Part shown: in pieces, positions 50,921-60,387 of the stretch
How positions within the stretch are numbered: position 1 is the first letter of the stretch
How the letters are laid out: each line of letters begins with the position of its first letter
DNA from: Rhodanobacter lindaniclasticus
GTDB lineage: Bacteria; Pseudomonadota; Gammaproteobacteria; Xanthomonadales; Rhodanobacteraceae
Assembly: GCF_004799035.1 (NCBI RefSeq)
Contig: NZ_MWIO01000032.1
Location: 1-64,000, forward strand
Length of the DNA stretch: 64,000 nucleotides
Reading direction: 5' to 3'
Translations under genes and position numbers: made by a program
The notes under the pieces: model-generated
Database searches by the model: none
The model's input: only the letters and a program-made list of their open reading frames with translations
Told to the model about the DNA's origin: nothing

Positions 50921-51250
50921 GTGCTGCGCTGGGTCGCCTTGCTGTTGCTGCTGCTGCTGGCCGGATTGCAGCTGAAGCTGTGGTTCGGCGGCGGCAGCAT
51001 GCAGGAGGTGGACAGTTTGCGCGTGGCAGTGAACAAGCAGACCAGCGACAACGCGCGCCTGCAGAAGCGCAACCAGGCGCTGGCCGCCGACGTGCACGAT
51101 CTCAAGCATGGCGACCAGGCGGTCGAGGCGCGAGCACGCACCGAGCTGGGGCTGATCAAGCCCGGCGAGGTGTTCTACCAGGTGGTCGAACCCGCGCGCG
51201 CGGGCAGCTCGCCGGCCACGGCCGCCTCCGCTGCGCGCGGCTCGCCATGA
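50921..51250 (+). CDS. ftsB: cell division protein FtsB
   Basis: A 109-residue bitopic membrane protein of the FtsQLB divisome complex. One helix at about residues 3-20 (VALLLLLLLAGLQLKLWF) is followed by a periplasmic coiled coil and the family block ARTELGLIKPGEVFYQVV. The start is GTG at 50921. The usual glycine after the helix is replaced by GGGS. Its stop overlaps the ispD start (ATGA). The eno-ftsB-ispD-ispF order is conserved in gammaproteobacteria, supporting the assignment. Confidence 0.93.
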   Translation: MLRWVALLLLLLLAGLQLKLWFGGGSMQEVDSLRVAVNKQTSDNARLQKRNQALAADVHDLKHGDQAVEARARTELGLIKPGEVFYQVVEPARAGSSPATAASAARGSP

Positions 51251-51945
51251 CCGGCACCACGTTGTGGTGCGTGGTGCCGGCGGCCGGGCGGGGCGTGCGG
51301 GCCGGCGGCGACTTGCCCAAGCAATACCAGTTGCTGGCCGGCCGGTCACTGATCGAACACACCCTGGAGCGTCTCGCCGTGCATCCGCGGATCGGCGGTC
51401 TGCTGGTGACGCTGGCGGCCGATGACCGGCACTGGCCGGGTCTGCACGACGTGCGTGGCAAGCCGGTGTTGACCGCCATCGGCGGCGCGCAGCGCAGCGA
51501 ATCCGTGTTGGCCGGGCTCGACGCCCTGCCGGAGCGTGTGGGCAGCGAGGAGTTCGTGCTGGTGCACGATGCGGCGCGCCCTTGCGTACGGCCGAACGAC
51601 ATCGGTCGCCTGATCGAGCAGGGCACTCAGGGCGACGGCGGCCTGCTCGGCGCACCGCTGCGCGACACGCTCAAGCACGCCGATGGCGACGGACGCGTGG
51701 AGCGTACCGAGTCGCGCGAGTCGCGCTGGCGCGCGTTCACGCCGCAGATGTTCCGGCGCGGCCCGTTGGCGGCAGCCCTGCGCGAGGCAAACCGGCAGGG
51801 AGTGGCCGTCAGCGACGAGGCGATGGCGATGGAACTGGCCGGTTTCTCGCCGTTGCTGGTCGAGGGTGCCGAAGACAACATCAAGGTGACCACGGCGGCG
51901 GACTTCGCGCTGGCGGAGTTCCTGCTCGCAAGGACAAGCTCATGA
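51247..51945 (+). CDS. ispD: 2-C-methyl-D-erythritol 4-phosphate cytidylyltransferase
   Basis: A 232-residue enzyme of the MEP isoprenoid route, attaching CMP to methylerythritol phosphate. The glycine-rich nucleotide loop [19 protein letters not shown], the block [11 protein letters not shown] and VTDE-like [11 protein letters not shown] with [10 protein letters not shown] are present. The usual GGRGxRxG is [12 protein letters not shown] here. The start overlaps ftsB by ATGA, and the stop overlaps ispF by ATGA, so the three are translated together. Confidence 0.95.
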   Translation: MTGTTLWCVVPAAGRGVRAGGDLPKQYQLLAGRSLIEHTLERLAVHPRIGGLLVTLAADDRHWPGLHDVRGKPVLTAIGGAQRSESVLAGLDALPERVGSEEFVLVHDAARPCVRPNDIGRLIEQGTQGDGGLLGAPLRDTLKHADGDGRVERTESRESRWRAFTPQMFRRGPLAAALREANRQGVAVSDEAMAMELAGFSPLLVEGAEDNIKVTTAADFALAEFLLARTSS

Positions 51946-52415
51946 GGATAGGCAGCGGTTTCGACGTGCACGCATTCGGCGAGGGCGACCACGTCATGCT
52001 CGGTGGCGTGCGCGTGCCGCATGGTCGCGGCGTGGTGGCGCACTCCGATGGCGACGTGGTGATCCACGCGCTGTGCGATGCCATCTTCGGCGCGCTGGCG
52101 CTGGGCGACATCGGTCGCCATTTTCCACCCACCGACGCGCGCTGGCGCGACGCGGACAGTCGTCAGTTCCTGCGTCACGCGGCAGTGCTGATGGCCCGGC
52201 ATGGTTACACGCTGGGCAACGCCGACGTCACCGTGATCGGCGAGGCGCCAAAGGTCGGCCCGCACGCGCAGGCCATGCGCGAAAACCTGGCTGCCGACCT
52301 GGACAGCGAGATCGGTCGCATCAGCGTCAAGGCCACTACCACCGAAAAACTCGGCTTCTGCGGCCGGGGCGAAGGGATTGCCGCGCAAGCGTGTGTCCTG
52401 CTGGAGCGCGCGTGA
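51942..52415 (+). CDS. ispF: 2-C-methyl-D-erythritol 2,4-cyclodiphosphate synthase
   Basis: A 157-residue trimeric zinc enzyme, the next but one step after IspD. The motif [20 protein letters not shown] supplies zinc ligands (Asp and His of DVH), [15 protein letters not shown] the next, and [20 protein letters not shown] closes the family pattern. It begins in an ATGA overlap with ispD and ends in a GTGA overlap with mgtE. Confidence 0.96.
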   Translation: MRIGSGFDVHAFGEGDHVMLGGVRVPHGRGVVAHSDGDVVIHALCDAIFGALALGDIGRHFPPTDARWRDADSRQFLRHAAVLMARHGYTLGNADVTVIGEAPKVGPHAQAMRENLAADLDSEIGRISVKATTTEKLGFCGRGEGIAAQACVLLERA

Positions 52416-53806
52416 CCGAAGTAGAAGCCCGCAGCGCCGCGAACCGGCTGCACGACCAGCTCGAAACCATCGTCGAGCTGCTGCACCGGCACGAGGAGGG
52501 CGGCCGGCTGCCGGCAGACGCGCTGGCCGAATTGCGCCAGCAGCTGGACGAACTGCACTCGGCCGACATCGCCTTCATCCTCGAATCGCTGCCGCTGGAT
52601 GACCGCCTGGCGGTCTGGCAACTGGTCAAGGCCGACCGCGACGGCGAGATCCTGCTGGAAGTCTCCGACGCGGTGCGCGAGTCGCTGATCGCGGACATGG
52701 ACCGCCACGAGATCCTCGCGGCAGCCGAGACGCTGGATGCCGACGAACTGGCCGACCTGGTCGAGGACCTGCCCACGGCGATGTTGCCGGAGTTGATGGC
52801 CAGCCTGGACACGCAGCAGCGCGAGCAGGTGCAGTCGGCACTGTCCTACGAGGAGGATCAGCTCGGCGCGCTGATGGATTTCGAGATGGTCACGATCCGC
52901 GAGGACGTGAGCCTGGAGGTGGTACTGCGCTACCTGCGCCGCTGGGAAGAGCTGCCGCCGCAGACCGACAAGCTGTTCGTCATCAACCAGGACAACCTGC
53001 TCACCGGCGTGTTGCCGCTGCACTGGCTGCTGGTCAATTCGCCCGAGCGCATGGTCAGCGAGGTGATGGCGCCGGACGTCAACACCTTCCACCCCACCGA
53101 CGACGCCTACGACGTGGCGCAGGCGTTCGAGCGCTACGACCTGGTGACCGCGCCGGTGGTGGACGAGAGCGGCCACCTGATCGGCCGCATCACCATCGAC
53201 GCCATGGTCGACGTGATCCGCGAGGAGAGCGAAAGCGAGGCGCTGGGGCGGGTCGGCCTGCGCGAGGAGGAGGACATCTTCGCCTCGGTCTGGGCCAGCC
53301 TGCGCAACCGCTGGCTGTGGCTGGCGATCAACCTGATGACCGCCTTCATCGCCTCGCGCGTGATCAGCCTGTTCGAAGGCTCGATCGAACGCCTGGTGGC
53401 GTTGGCCGCCTTGATGCCGATCGTGGCAGGCATCGGCGGCAACTCCGGCAACCAGACCATCACCATGATCGTGCGCGCGCTGGCGCTGAACCAGATCAGC
53501 GCCGACAGCGCGCGGCGGTTGTGGCGCAAGGAGATGGCCGTGGCGCTGCTGAACGGTCTGGTGTGGGGCGGTGTCATCGGCATCGTGGCGTGGCTGCTCT
53601 ACGACAGTGCCTCGCTGGGCCTGGTGATGACCGCGGCGATGACGCTCAACCTGCTGCTGGCGGCCTTCGCCGGCGTCGGCATCCCGATGTGCATGACCCG
53701 TTTCGGCCGCGACCCGGCGCTGGGCTCCAGCGTGCTGATCACGGCGATGACCGACAGCGGCGGCTTCTTCATCTTCCTCGGCCTGGCCACGATCTTCCTC
53801 TTGTAG
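52412..53806 (+). CDS. mgtE: magnesium transporter MgtE
   Basis: A 464-residue Mg2+ channel of the inner membrane. The MgtE N domain ([18 protein letters not shown] through [18 protein letters not shown]) is followed by two CBS domains (about 140-260) that sense cytosolic Mg2+, then five membrane helices with the signature [15 protein letters not shown]. The start is a GTG at 52412, in the ispF stop (GTGA), with GGAG upstream. The stop TAG is the TAG of the palindromic repeat 53803-53824. It ends the core pyrG operon. Confidence 0.93.
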   Translation: MTEVEARSAANRLHDQLETIVELLHRHEEGGRLPADALAELRQQLDELHSADIAFILESLPLDDRLAVWQLVKADRDGEILLEVSDAVRESLIADMDRHEILAAAETLDADELADLVEDLPTAMLPELMASLDTQQREQVQSALSYEEDQLGALMDFEMVTIREDVSLEVVLRYLRRWEELPPQTDKLFVINQDNLLTGVLPLHWLLVNSPERMVSEVMAPDVNTFHPTDDAYDVAQAFERYDLVTAPVVDESGHLIGRITIDAMVDVIREESESEALGRVGLREEEDIFASVWASLRNRWLWLAINLMTAFIASRVISLFEGSIERLVALAALMPIVAGIGGNSGNQTITMIVRALALNQISADSARRLWRKEMAVALLNGLVWGGVIGIVAWLLYDSASLGLVMTAAMTLNLLLAAFAGVGIPMCMTRFGRDPALGSSVLITAMTDSGGFFIFLGLATIFLL

Positions 53807-53824
53807 GAGCCCGCTCGCGGGCGA
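53803..53824 (+). repeat. GTAGGAGC-type palindromic repeat
   Basis: GTAGGAGCCCGCTCGCGGGC opens the element; GCCCGC-TC-GCGGGC gives a short hairpin. The TAG at 53804-53806 is the mgtE stop. The same element, on the other strand, ends nbaC at 15-17. Confidence 0.8.
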
Positions 53825-53898
53825 AGCCTTCATTGCAGGAAACGGACACAGGGAGTCGCAAGAGCATCTGCAGGCGATCGATGGTTACAGGATTCCAC

Positions 53899-54912
53899 AT
53901 GCAAGAACTTCCCCGTGCGTTCGGCGAACCGCCACTGACTGCGCGTCTGCGGACCAGTCCCGAGGATTTCCTGGTCGAGGAGATCCTCGGTTACGACGCC
54001 GATGGTGCCGGCGAGCACCTGCTGCTGTGGGTGGAGAAACGCGGCGCCAATACCGACTGGGTCGCCCGCGAGCTGGCGAAGTTCGCCGGCGTGCCGCCGG
54101 TTGCCGTCGGCTATGCGGGGCTCAAGGATCGCCACGCCGTGACCCGGCAGACCTTCTCGGTGCAACTGGCCGGCCGGCCCGCCCCGGACTGGTCGACGTT
54201 CCCGCACGCGGAGGTGAAAGTGCTGGCGGCGACGCGGCATTCGCGCAAACTCAAGCGCGGCGCCCTGCGCGGCAACCGTTTCGTGCTGGTGTTGCGCGAG
54301 GTGAGCGGCGATCGCGCGCGTGCGGAGTCGGTGCTGCAGCAGATCGCCGCGCACGGTGTGCCGAACTATTACGGCGAGCAGCGCTTCGGCCGTGAAGGCG
54401 GCAACGTGGCGCAGGCGCGCGCGATGTTCGGTGGGCGCCGGATGGATCGCGACAAGCGATCGTTCCTTTTGTCGGTCGCGCGTTCGCACATCTTCAATGG
54501 CGTGCTGGCGGCGCGGGTCGAGCGCGACGCGTGGGACCAACCGATGGACGGCGAGATCTGGTCGCTGGCCGGTTCGCGCTCATGGTTCGGGCCGGAACCG
54601 TTCAGCGACGAACTGGCCGCCCGCCTGGCGCGCGCCGACATCCATCCGTCGGGTCCGCTGTGGGGGCAGGGCGAACCGCCGAGCCAGGGCGAAGCCGGTG
54701 CGCTGGAGCGCGAAGTTGCCGCAGCGGACGAAGACCTCGCCGCCGGGCTGGCCGCCGCGCGCATGGACCAGGAACGCCGCCCCCTGCGGTTGATCCCGCA
54801 CAACCTCCGCTGGCGCTGGCAGGACGACGAGGCGCTGGAGCTGTCGTTCGAGTTGCCCGCTGGCGCATACGCCACTGTCGTGGTGCGCGAGCTGGCGAAA
54901 GGCGAGGAGTGA
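53899..54912 (+). CDS. truD: tRNA pseudouridine(13) synthase TruD
   Basis: A 337-residue enzyme that isomerises U13 in tRNA-Glu and some mRNAs. The catalytic Asp is Asp77 in VGYAGLKDRHAVTRQTFSVQ. The block NYYGEQRFGREGGNVAQA and the C-terminal RRPLRLIPHNL are characteristic. The ATG at 53899 has AGGA six bases upstream, better than the ATG at 53881. It follows mgtE by 92 bp and the palindromic repeat, so it may have its own promoter. It converges on smr. Confidence 0.95.
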   Translation: MQELPRAFGEPPLTARLRTSPEDFLVEEILGYDADGAGEHLLLWVEKRGANTDWVARELAKFAGVPPVAVGYAGLKDRHAVTRQTFSVQLAGRPAPDWSTFPHAEVKVLAATRHSRKLKRGALRGNRFVLVLREVSGDRARAESVLQQIAAHGVPNYYGEQRFGREGGNVAQARAMFGGRRMDRDKRSFLLSVARSHIFNGVLAARVERDAWDQPMDGEIWSLAGSRSWFGPEPFSDELAARLARADIHPSGPLWGQGEPPSQGEAGALEREVAAADEDLAAGLAAARMDQERRPLRLIPHNLRWRWQDDEALELSFELPAGAYATVVVRELAKGEE

Positions 54913-54918
54913 GTAAAG

Positions 54919-54979
54919 GAGGAGTGAGAAGTGAGAGAAAGCACGAGCGCACCCGCTCCTCTCTCACTTCTCACTCCTC
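54919..54979. repeat. 61-bp inverted repeat between convergent truD and smr
   Basis: GAGGAGTGAGAAGTGAGAGA (54919-54938) and TCTCTCACTTCTCACTCCTC (54960-54979) are exact reverse complements, 20 bp each, around a 21-nt loop. A further GTGAGT/ACTCAC match lies outside the arms. It fills the gap between the stops of truD (54912) and smr (54985). It has no T tract. It may be a two-way transcript end or a repeat family. Confidence 0.8.
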
Positions 54980-54984
54980 TCCAC

Positions 54985-55536
54985 TCACTTCTGCTCTTTC
55001 AGCAAGACGATCACCGCGCCGGTGCCGCCTTGCGCCGCGCGCGCCGAGGCGAACGCAATCACGTCGTCGCGCCGGCGCAGCATGCGGTCGGTGAGTGCTT
55101 TCAGCACCGGGCCGGCGGCCTTGGAACGCAACCCCTTGCCGTGGACGATGCGCACGCAGCGCACGCCGGCCTGCCGTGCTTCGGCCAGGAACGCGACGAT
55201 GCTGGCCTGGGCCGCGGCCGCGTTCATCTGATGCAGGTCCAGCTCGTCGCCCACGCTGAACTGGCCGCGCTTGAGTTGCCGCAGCAGTCTGGGCGGATAA
55301 CCGTCGCGCAGGTAGCCGAGTTCCTCGCCGACTTCGAGCGTGGCGGGATCGAAATCCATGTCCAGCAACTCGCTGGCGACGGCGGCTTCGTCGGCTTCGA
55401 ACATGCGTGGGTGTGGCGCGGGCCTTTCCGTCGCCGGCGGTGGCGCCATCGGAGCGAGTCGCTGTACCTCGCCAATGGCGTCGCGGAACAGGCGGCGGTC
55501 CTCGTCGGTGATCCGGGGCGGGTTGGGTCGCTTCAT
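54985..55536 (-). CDS. Smr-domain protein (SmrA/SmrB-like)
   Basis: A 183-residue protein with a C-terminal Smr nuclease domain. The motifs DELDLHQMN (DxH, the catalytic part of the SmrB/MutS2 type) and VRIVHGKGLRSKAAGPVLK are present, and the N-terminal 70 residues match the usual linker of the short YdaL/SmrB group. Relatives cut mRNA at collided ribosomes or nick DNA. It is divergent from surE with a 324-bp gap and converges on truD. It splits the truD-surE neighbourhood seen elsewhere in the order. Confidence 0.9.
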   Translation of the reverse strand: MKRPNPPRITDEDRRLFRDAIGEVQRLAPMAPPPATERPAPHPRMFEADEAAVASELLDMDFDPATLEVGEELGYLRDGYPPRLLRQLKRGQFSVGDELDLHQMNAAAAQASIVAFLAEARQAGVRCVRIVHGKGLRSKAAGPVLKALTDRMLRRRDDVIAFASARAAQGGTGAVIVLLKEQK

Positions 55537-55612
55537 GTGCGCATCCTAGGGCAACGCTGCTCAAGTATCGCCGCCGTCATCACCTCATCATTTCAGATTC
55601 AACGCGTTGAGG

Positions 55613-55697
55613 CCCACCCTCTCTGTCCGCATACCTTCGGTCCACGGCCAGTCTGCCTTCGCCTGCGGCCCTGTGGTCTGCGAACACAGAGGCTGGG
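55613..55697. other. 85-nt hairpin-forming element between smr and surE
   Basis: CCTCTCTGTCCGCATAC (55618-55634) pairs with GTCTGCGAACACAGAGG (55676-55692), 15 of 17 positions counting G-T pairs; outer CCCA/TGGG and inner CCAC/GTGG with GGCC/GGCC extend the rod. It could be a structured RNA on either strand or a miniature transposon remnant. No T tract is seen. The rest of the 324-bp gap 55537-55860 holds a possible surE -10 (TAGACT, 55788-55793). Confidence 0.5.
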
Positions 55698-55860
55698 TGA
55701 CGGTGGTGATACTCGAGCAGCGTTGCCCTGACCAGAAGCGGACAGACCATGCGATGAATCCCGGTGAAACTTGGGGGCGCGCTACGGTAGACTTGCAACC
55801 ATCATGCAATCGCCACGCACGGGCTGCGGGGCGCGCGCAGTCAGTTTTCGACGGAGCATC

Positions 55861-56655
55861 ATGCGAGTTCTGGTCAGCAACGACGATGGCGTGGATGCGC
55901 CGGGCATCCGCGTGTTGGCAGAGCGCCTGCAGGCGGTGGGCGAGGTCACCGTGGTGGCGCCGGATCGCGACCGCTCCGGGGCGAGCAATTCGCTGACGCT
56001 GGACGCACCGATCCGCGTGCTGCCGATGGGCAATGGCTACTACCGCGTGGCGGGCACGCCCACCGACTGCGTGCACCTGGCGCTGGCCGGCCTGCTCGAC
56101 GACGAACCCGACATGGTGGTGTCCGGCATCAACAACTCGGCCAACCTGGGCGACGACGTGATCTATTCGGGCACGGTCTCGGCGGCGATGGAAGGGCGTT
56201 TCCTGGGGCTGCCGGCGATCGCCGTGTCGCTGGTCAGCCATGACCACAAGGGCGTGCATTACGACTCGGCGGCAAAAGCCGTGCTGCTGCTGATGCAGAG
56301 GCTGCTGGTCGATCCGCTGCCGGCCGACACCATCCTCAATGTCAACGTGCCCGATCGGCCGTGGGCGGAAATCGAGGGCTTCGAGGTCACCCGCCTCGGT
56401 CGTCGCCATCGCGCCGCGCCGTGCATCGCACAGACCGATCCGCGCGGACGGCCGATGTGGTGGATCGGCCCGGCCGGTGAGGTGGACGATGCCGGCCCCG
56501 GCACCGATTTCAACGCGGTACATCGCGGCTTCGTCTCGGTCACGCCGATCCACGTCGACCTGACCCGGTTCCAGGCACTGGACAAGGTCAGCAGCTGGAT
56601 GAAGACGCTGAGCGACGGCATGACCGGTCGCCGCAGCAAGGGCGAGGCGGCCTGA
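55861..56655 (+). CDS. surE: 5'/3'-nucleotidase SurE
   Basis: A 264-residue metal-dependent nucleotidase/polyphosphatase linked to stationary-phase survival. The motif [19 protein letters not shown] gives the metal-binding Asp pair, followed by [16 protein letters not shown] and [23 protein letters not shown] four bases before the ATG at 55861 fits. pcm follows after three bases, the same order as in E. coli, where nlpD and rpoS come next. Confidence 0.96.
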   Translation: MRVLVSNDDGVDAPGIRVLAERLQAVGEVTVVAPDRDRSGASNSLTLDAPIRVLPMGNGYYRVAGTPTDCVHLALAGLLDDEPDMVVSGINNSANLGDDVIYSGTVSAAMEGRFLGLPAIAVSLVSHDHKGVHYDSAAKAVLLLMQRLLVDPLPADTILNVNVPDRPWAEIEGFEVTRLGRRHRAAPCIAQTDPRGRPMWWIGPAGEVDDAGPGTDFNAVHRGFVSVTPIHVDLTRFQALDKVSSWMKTLSDGMTGRRSKGEAA

Positions 56656-56658
56656 CCG

Positions 56659-57354
56659 ATGACCACCTACCCGTTGCCGGCAGCCCAGCTCAAGGGCGAG
56701 GGAGTGACCTCGCAGCGTGCCCGTAACCGGCTCGTCGCGACCTTGCAGGACGCGGGCATCCGCGACCCGCGCGTGATCGAGGTGATCCGCACCGTGCCGC
56801 GCCATCATTTCATCGACCAGGCATTGCAGTTGCATGCCTACGAAAACGACGCGCTGCCGATCGGCCACGGCCAGACCATCTCGCAGCCATGGGTGGTGGC
56901 GCGCATGACCGAGGCCCTGCTGGAGCATTTCGAAGGCCAGAAAGACATGCCGCGCAAGGTGCTGGAGATCGGCACCGGCTCGGGTTACCAGGCGGCGGTG
57001 CTGTCGGCGCTGGTGGGCGAGGTGTATACGGTCGAGCGCATCGAGGCGCTGCTGCGCCAGGCCCGGCGCCGCTTCCGCCAGCTCGGCCTGACCAACCTGC
57101 GCTCGCGCTATGACGATGGCAAGCTGGGCTGGCCGGACGAGGCACCGTTCGACGCGATCATCCTCACCGCCGCGGGCGACACCATTCCGAACCGCATCCT
57201 CGAACAGCTCAACCCCACCGGCGTGCTGGTGGCGCCGGTCGGCTCGCCCAGCCGGCAGAACCTGATCCGCATGCGCGGTGACGGCAAGGGCGATTTCGCG
57301 CTGGAGGAACTGGGTGCGGTGAGTTTCGTGCCGCTGCTGGGTGGCATCGGCTGA
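56659..57354 (+). CDS. pcm: protein-L-isoaspartate O-methyltransferase
   Basis: A 231-residue SAM enzyme that repairs isoaspartate in aged proteins. The motif VLEIGTGSGYQAAVLSAL binds SAM, preceded by the substrate-site block VPRHHFI and IGHGQTISQPWVVARMTEAL. It starts three bases after surE and overlaps the yqaA start (TGATG), so all three are co-translated. Confidence 0.96.
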   Translation: MTTYPLPAAQLKGEGVTSQRARNRLVATLQDAGIRDPRVIEVIRTVPRHHFIDQALQLHAYENDALPIGHGQTISQPWVVARMTEALLEHFEGQKDMPRKVLEIGTGSGYQAAVLSALVGEVYTVERIEALLRQARRRFRQLGLTNLRSRYDDGKLGWPDEAPFDAIILTAAGDTIPNRILEQLNPTGVLVAPVGSPSRQNLIRMRGDGKGDFALEELGAVSFVPLLGGIG

Positions 57355-57959
57355 TGCGCCTGTTCGAACCGCTTTACGCCCGCGCACTGGTCTGGGCTCG
57401 CGCGCCGCGCGCGTTGTATTACCTGTGCGCGCTGAGCTTCTTCGAGGCGTTCATCTTTCCGATCATGCCGGAAGTGATGCTGGCGCCGATGATGCTCGGC
57501 AAGCGGCTCAAGGCGTTCTTCTACGCCAACATGTCGCTGCTGTTCTCCCTGCTTGGCTCGGTGGTGGGCTACGCGCTGGGCCACTGGGCCTACGAGTCGG
57601 TGAAGCCGCTGCTCAGCCTGCACATGCAGGAGGTCATCACCACGTGGGTAGGCAACCTGCGCACGGACATGAACGAGCATTGGCTGACCATGTTGGGCGC
57701 GTTGATGCTGGCCGCGCTGCAGCCGGTGATCCCGATGAAGTTCGTGACCTGGGCGGCCGGCATCGTGGGCGTGCCGATCCTGCCGTTCCTGGCTTGCATG
57801 GCGGTCGGCCGCGGCAAGCGCGTTTGGCTGCTGGCGTTGTTGATCCGCCTGTTCGGCGAACGCGCCGAACGCACGCTGCACAGGAACATCGAGTGGATCG
57901 GCCGGGGTGCGCTGGTGCTGCTGGCCGTGCTGCTGGCGTGGTGGCTGTGGCCACGCTGA
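57354..57959 (+). CDS. YqaA-like DedA/SNARE-associated membrane protein
   Basis: A 201-residue inner-membrane protein with four or so hydrophobic segments. The block FFEAFIFPIMPEVMLAPMML and the later GLALGHWAYE-like YALGHWAYES place it in the YqaA/DedA-related family, tied in other bacteria to lipid transport and membrane-potential homeostasis. Its ATG shares the A of the pcm stop TGATG (57352-57356). The family often sits next to pcm in gammaproteobacteria, in agreement with the order here. Confidence 0.88.
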   Translation: MRLFEPLYARALVWARAPRALYYLCALSFFEAFIFPIMPEVMLAPMMLGKRLKAFFYANMSLLFSLLGSVVGYALGHWAYESVKPLLSLHMQEVITTWVGNLRTDMNEHWLTMLGALMLAALQPVIPMKFVTWAAGIVGVPILPFLACMAVGRGKRVWLLALLIRLFGERAERTLHRNIEWIGRGALVLLAVLLAWWLWPR

Positions 57960-58012
57960 TTCGCGGCGCGGCGCGCATGAAAATGGCGGCGCGCCTCGGT
58001 ATGCTGGACCGC

Positions 58013-58963
58013 ATGGATCATTCAGTTCGTTTTCTGTGCCTGGTCATGATGGCGGCGTTGCTGGTCGGCTGCGGCACCATGCGCAGCTCGGTCGTGATCG
58101 AACCCGCTGCGGGCAGCTACTCGTCGACCACTGCGGTGCCGTCCTCGCGCGCGGCGCGCACGCCGATTCCCGGCGGCAGCTACGTGGTGGAGAAGGGCGA
58201 TACGCTTTATTCCATCGCCTTCCGCAAGGGTGTGGATTTCCGCGATCTTGCCCAGTGGAACGCCATCGCGGCGCCGTACACGATCTGGCCGGGGCAGCGC
58301 CTGACGTTGTCGCCGCCGGCGACGACGACATCGGCGGTGGCGCGTACGCCGAGCACTGCCGCCGGTTCCCCCCGGGCGTCCGGCGTGGCCGCCACGGCTC
58401 CGGTATTCGAGCCGGTCACCGAAGCCTCGCCGGCTGCGGCGGCAACACGTCCCGCCATTCCTTCCGCCGCACCCGTGGCGCATGCGCCGGCGGCAGACAC
58501 GGTGCCGGTGGCCGGCGTTTCCGTCACGCCGCCAGCGAAGGCGCCACCGGTCGCCAAACCGGTGGCCGCAGGCCCGGCGCGTGACGTCGGCGGGGTGAGT
58601 TGGCGCTGGCCGGTGGAAGGCGGGTCGGTGGTCGGCCGCTTCAACAGCAGCGATGCAATTCCCGGCATCGAGATCGCCGGCGATTCAGGCGATCCCGTGC
58701 GTGCCGCCGCCAACGGCGTGGTGGTCTACAGCGGCAACGGCCTGGTTGGCTATGGCGAACTGGTCATCATCAAGCACAGCGACAGTTTCCTGTCGGCCTA
58801 CGGGCACAACCGCAAGCGCCTGGTGAAGGAAGGCCAGCAGGTGACGGCGGGGCAGCAGATCGCCGAGATGGGTTCCACCGGCACGACCCGCAACGAGCTG
58901 GAATTCCAGATCCGCAAGAACGGCAATCCGGTGGACCCGCTGAGTTACCTGCCGCCACGCTGA
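58013..58963 (+). CDS. nlpD: murein hydrolase activator NlpD
   Basis: A 316-residue outer-membrane lipoprotein that activates the amidase AmiC during division. The lipobox ends at Cys20 (ALLVGC). A LysM domain follows (YVVEKGDTLYSIAF through IWPGQRLTL), then a Pro/Ala/Thr-rich linker of about 110 residues. The LytM domain lacks catalytic metal residues: FNSSDAIPGIEIAG replaces the HxxxD motif, as expected for an activator. Upstream ATGs at 57977 and 58001 exist; 58013 gives a proper signal peptide. rpoS, usual next gene in E. coli, is absent here. Confidence 0.93.
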   Translation: MDHSVRFLCLVMMAALLVGCGTMRSSVVIEPAAGSYSSTTAVPSSRAARTPIPGGSYVVEKGDTLYSIAFRKGVDFRDLAQWNAIAAPYTIWPGQRLTLSPPATTTSAVARTPSTAAGSPRASGVAATAPVFEPVTEASPAAAATRPAIPSAAPVAHAPAADTVPVAGVSVTPPAKAPPVAKPVAAGPARDVGGVSWRWPVEGGSVVGRFNSSDAIPGIEIAGDSGDPVRAAANGVVVYSGNGLVGYGELVIIKHSDSFLSAYGHNRKRLVKEGQQVTAGQQIAEMGSTGTTRNELEFQIRKNGNPVDPLSYLPPR

Positions 58964-58988
58964 TTGCGGCGGTGCGGAATGTGCTCGA

Positions 58989-59366
58989 TCAGGCGGGCGG
59001 CAGGATGAAGCCGGCCACGACCTGCCGATCCTCGCCGGCCAGCAGGTTGTAGGTACGGGCGGCGGCCGCGTTGTCCATCACCTCGATGCCGATGCCCTTG
59101 CGCAGGAAGCCGGCCATGAATGCCGCGGTCGGGAACACCTGGCGCTCGCCGGTGCCCACGATCACCACCTCGGGCTTCAGTGCCAGCAGCGCCGGGACGT
59201 CGTCGACGCCCAGGTTGCTCGCGGCCGCCACCGGCCATGCTTCGGTGACGCCGGCGGGGGTGAGCAGGAAGCTGTGTTCGACGACCCGGTCGAGCAGGGT
59301 GACGCTGCGTGCGTCAACCCGACGCACCAGCAGATAGCCCTCGGCCTGGTCCAGTGACAGGTCCAT
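58989..59366 (-). CDS. Mth938-like (DUF498) protein
   Basis: A 125-residue protein of the Mth938/NDUFAF3-like fold. The blocks ALKPEVVIVGTGERQVFPT and GIGIEVMDNAAAARTYNLLA are diagnostic. Its biochemical function in bacteria is not known; the human relative assembles respiratory complex I. It overlaps the yhbY stop as TGATG on the minus strand, so it follows yhbY in a two-gene unit. Confidence 0.9.
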   Translation of the reverse strand: MDLSLDQAEGYLLVRRVDARSVTLLDRVVEHSFLLTPAGVTEAWPVAAASNLGVDDVPALLALKPEVVIVGTGERQVFPTAAFMAGFLRKGIGIEVMDNAAAARTYNLLAGEDRQVVAGFILPPA

Positions 59367-59662
59367 CAGCGGGGCAGCGCAATCCGTGGTTCGTCGGCAT
59401 TGCGCCGGAACAGCACCACGATATGGCCAATCTGGTGGATGGTTTCGGCGCCGGTACCGCCGGTGAGCACGTCGATCTGCGCCTGCCGCTCCTGCTTGTC
59501 GCCGCCGGAGAGCTTCACCTTCACCAGTTCGTGGATGTCCAGGGCCTGGCCCAGTTCCTTCACGACGGCCTCGGTGGCGCCCTTGTTGCCCAGCAGCACG
59601 ACGGGTTTCACGTCATGGGCGAGGCCGCGCAGGTAGCGGATCTGCGAGGGGGTAAGCGGCAT
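59366..59662 (-). CDS. yhbY: YhbY, CRM-domain ribosome assembly factor
   Basis: A 98-residue RNA-binding protein binding pre-50S particles. The CRM signature LTPSQIRYLRGLAHDVKPVV and LLGNKGATEAVVKELGQAL is complete. The start at 59662 is chosen over 59695 because MPLTPSQIRYL is the conserved N-terminus. It is divergent from rlmE, with 79 bp between; both act on the large subunit, a common arrangement with ftsJ-ftsH in gammaproteobacteria. Confidence 0.95.
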   Translation of the reverse strand: MPLTPSQIRYLRGLAHDVKPVVLLGNKGATEAVVKELGQALDIHELVKVKLSGGDKQERQAQIDVLTGGTGAETIHQIGHIVVLFRRNADEPRIALPR

Positions 59663-59741
59663 GGGCGGGCCAGGTTCACGATCGAGGGACTGCACAGGGT
59701 ATCATGCAACGGCCCTTTCCCGATCAGATATTCCCTTAGAC

Positions 59742-60387
59742 ATGGCCCGCAGCAAGAGCAGCGCAGTCTGGCTGCGTGAACATTTCAACGACGAATACGT
59801 CAAGAAGGCACAGGCCGAAGGGCTGCGTTCACGCGCGGTCTACAAGCTGGAGGAGCTGATCGAGCGCGACAAGCTGCTGAAGCCGGGCATCAACGTGGTG
59901 GATCTGGGCGCGGCGCCGGGCAGCTGGTCGCAGCTGGTGCGCAACCGGCTGGGCGACAGCGGCAAGGTGTTCGCGCTGGACATCCTGCCGATGCAGAGCA
60001 TCGCCGGGGTGGATTTCCTGCAGGGCGATTTCCGCGAGGAAGCGGTGCTGCGCCAGCTGGAGGCCCGCCTGGAGGGGCACCGGCTGGATCTTGTACTGTG
60101 CGATATAGCCCCCAACATGAGTGGTGTGGCGCTTGCCGACCAGATTCGGGCGATGGCACTGGCGGAGTTGGCGCTGGATTTCAGCAGGCAGTGGCTCAAG
60201 CCGGGCGGCTCGTTCCTGGTCAAGCTGTTCCAGGGAGTCGGTTTTGACGATTACTTGCGTTGCTTGCGCGCGGACTTCAGTCGCGTGACGATGCGTAAAC
60301 CCAAGGCCTCGCGCGCGCGTTCGCGTGAGGTGTATGCACTGGCGACCGGGCGCAAACCCGCTGCGATGCCACTGGCGAGTACTGTTC

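Noticed and set aside
55613-55697. 6S RNA or another known RNA
   Set aside because: The hairpin lacks the central bulge and flanks of 6S RNA, and the usual zapA and ygfA neighbours are absent.
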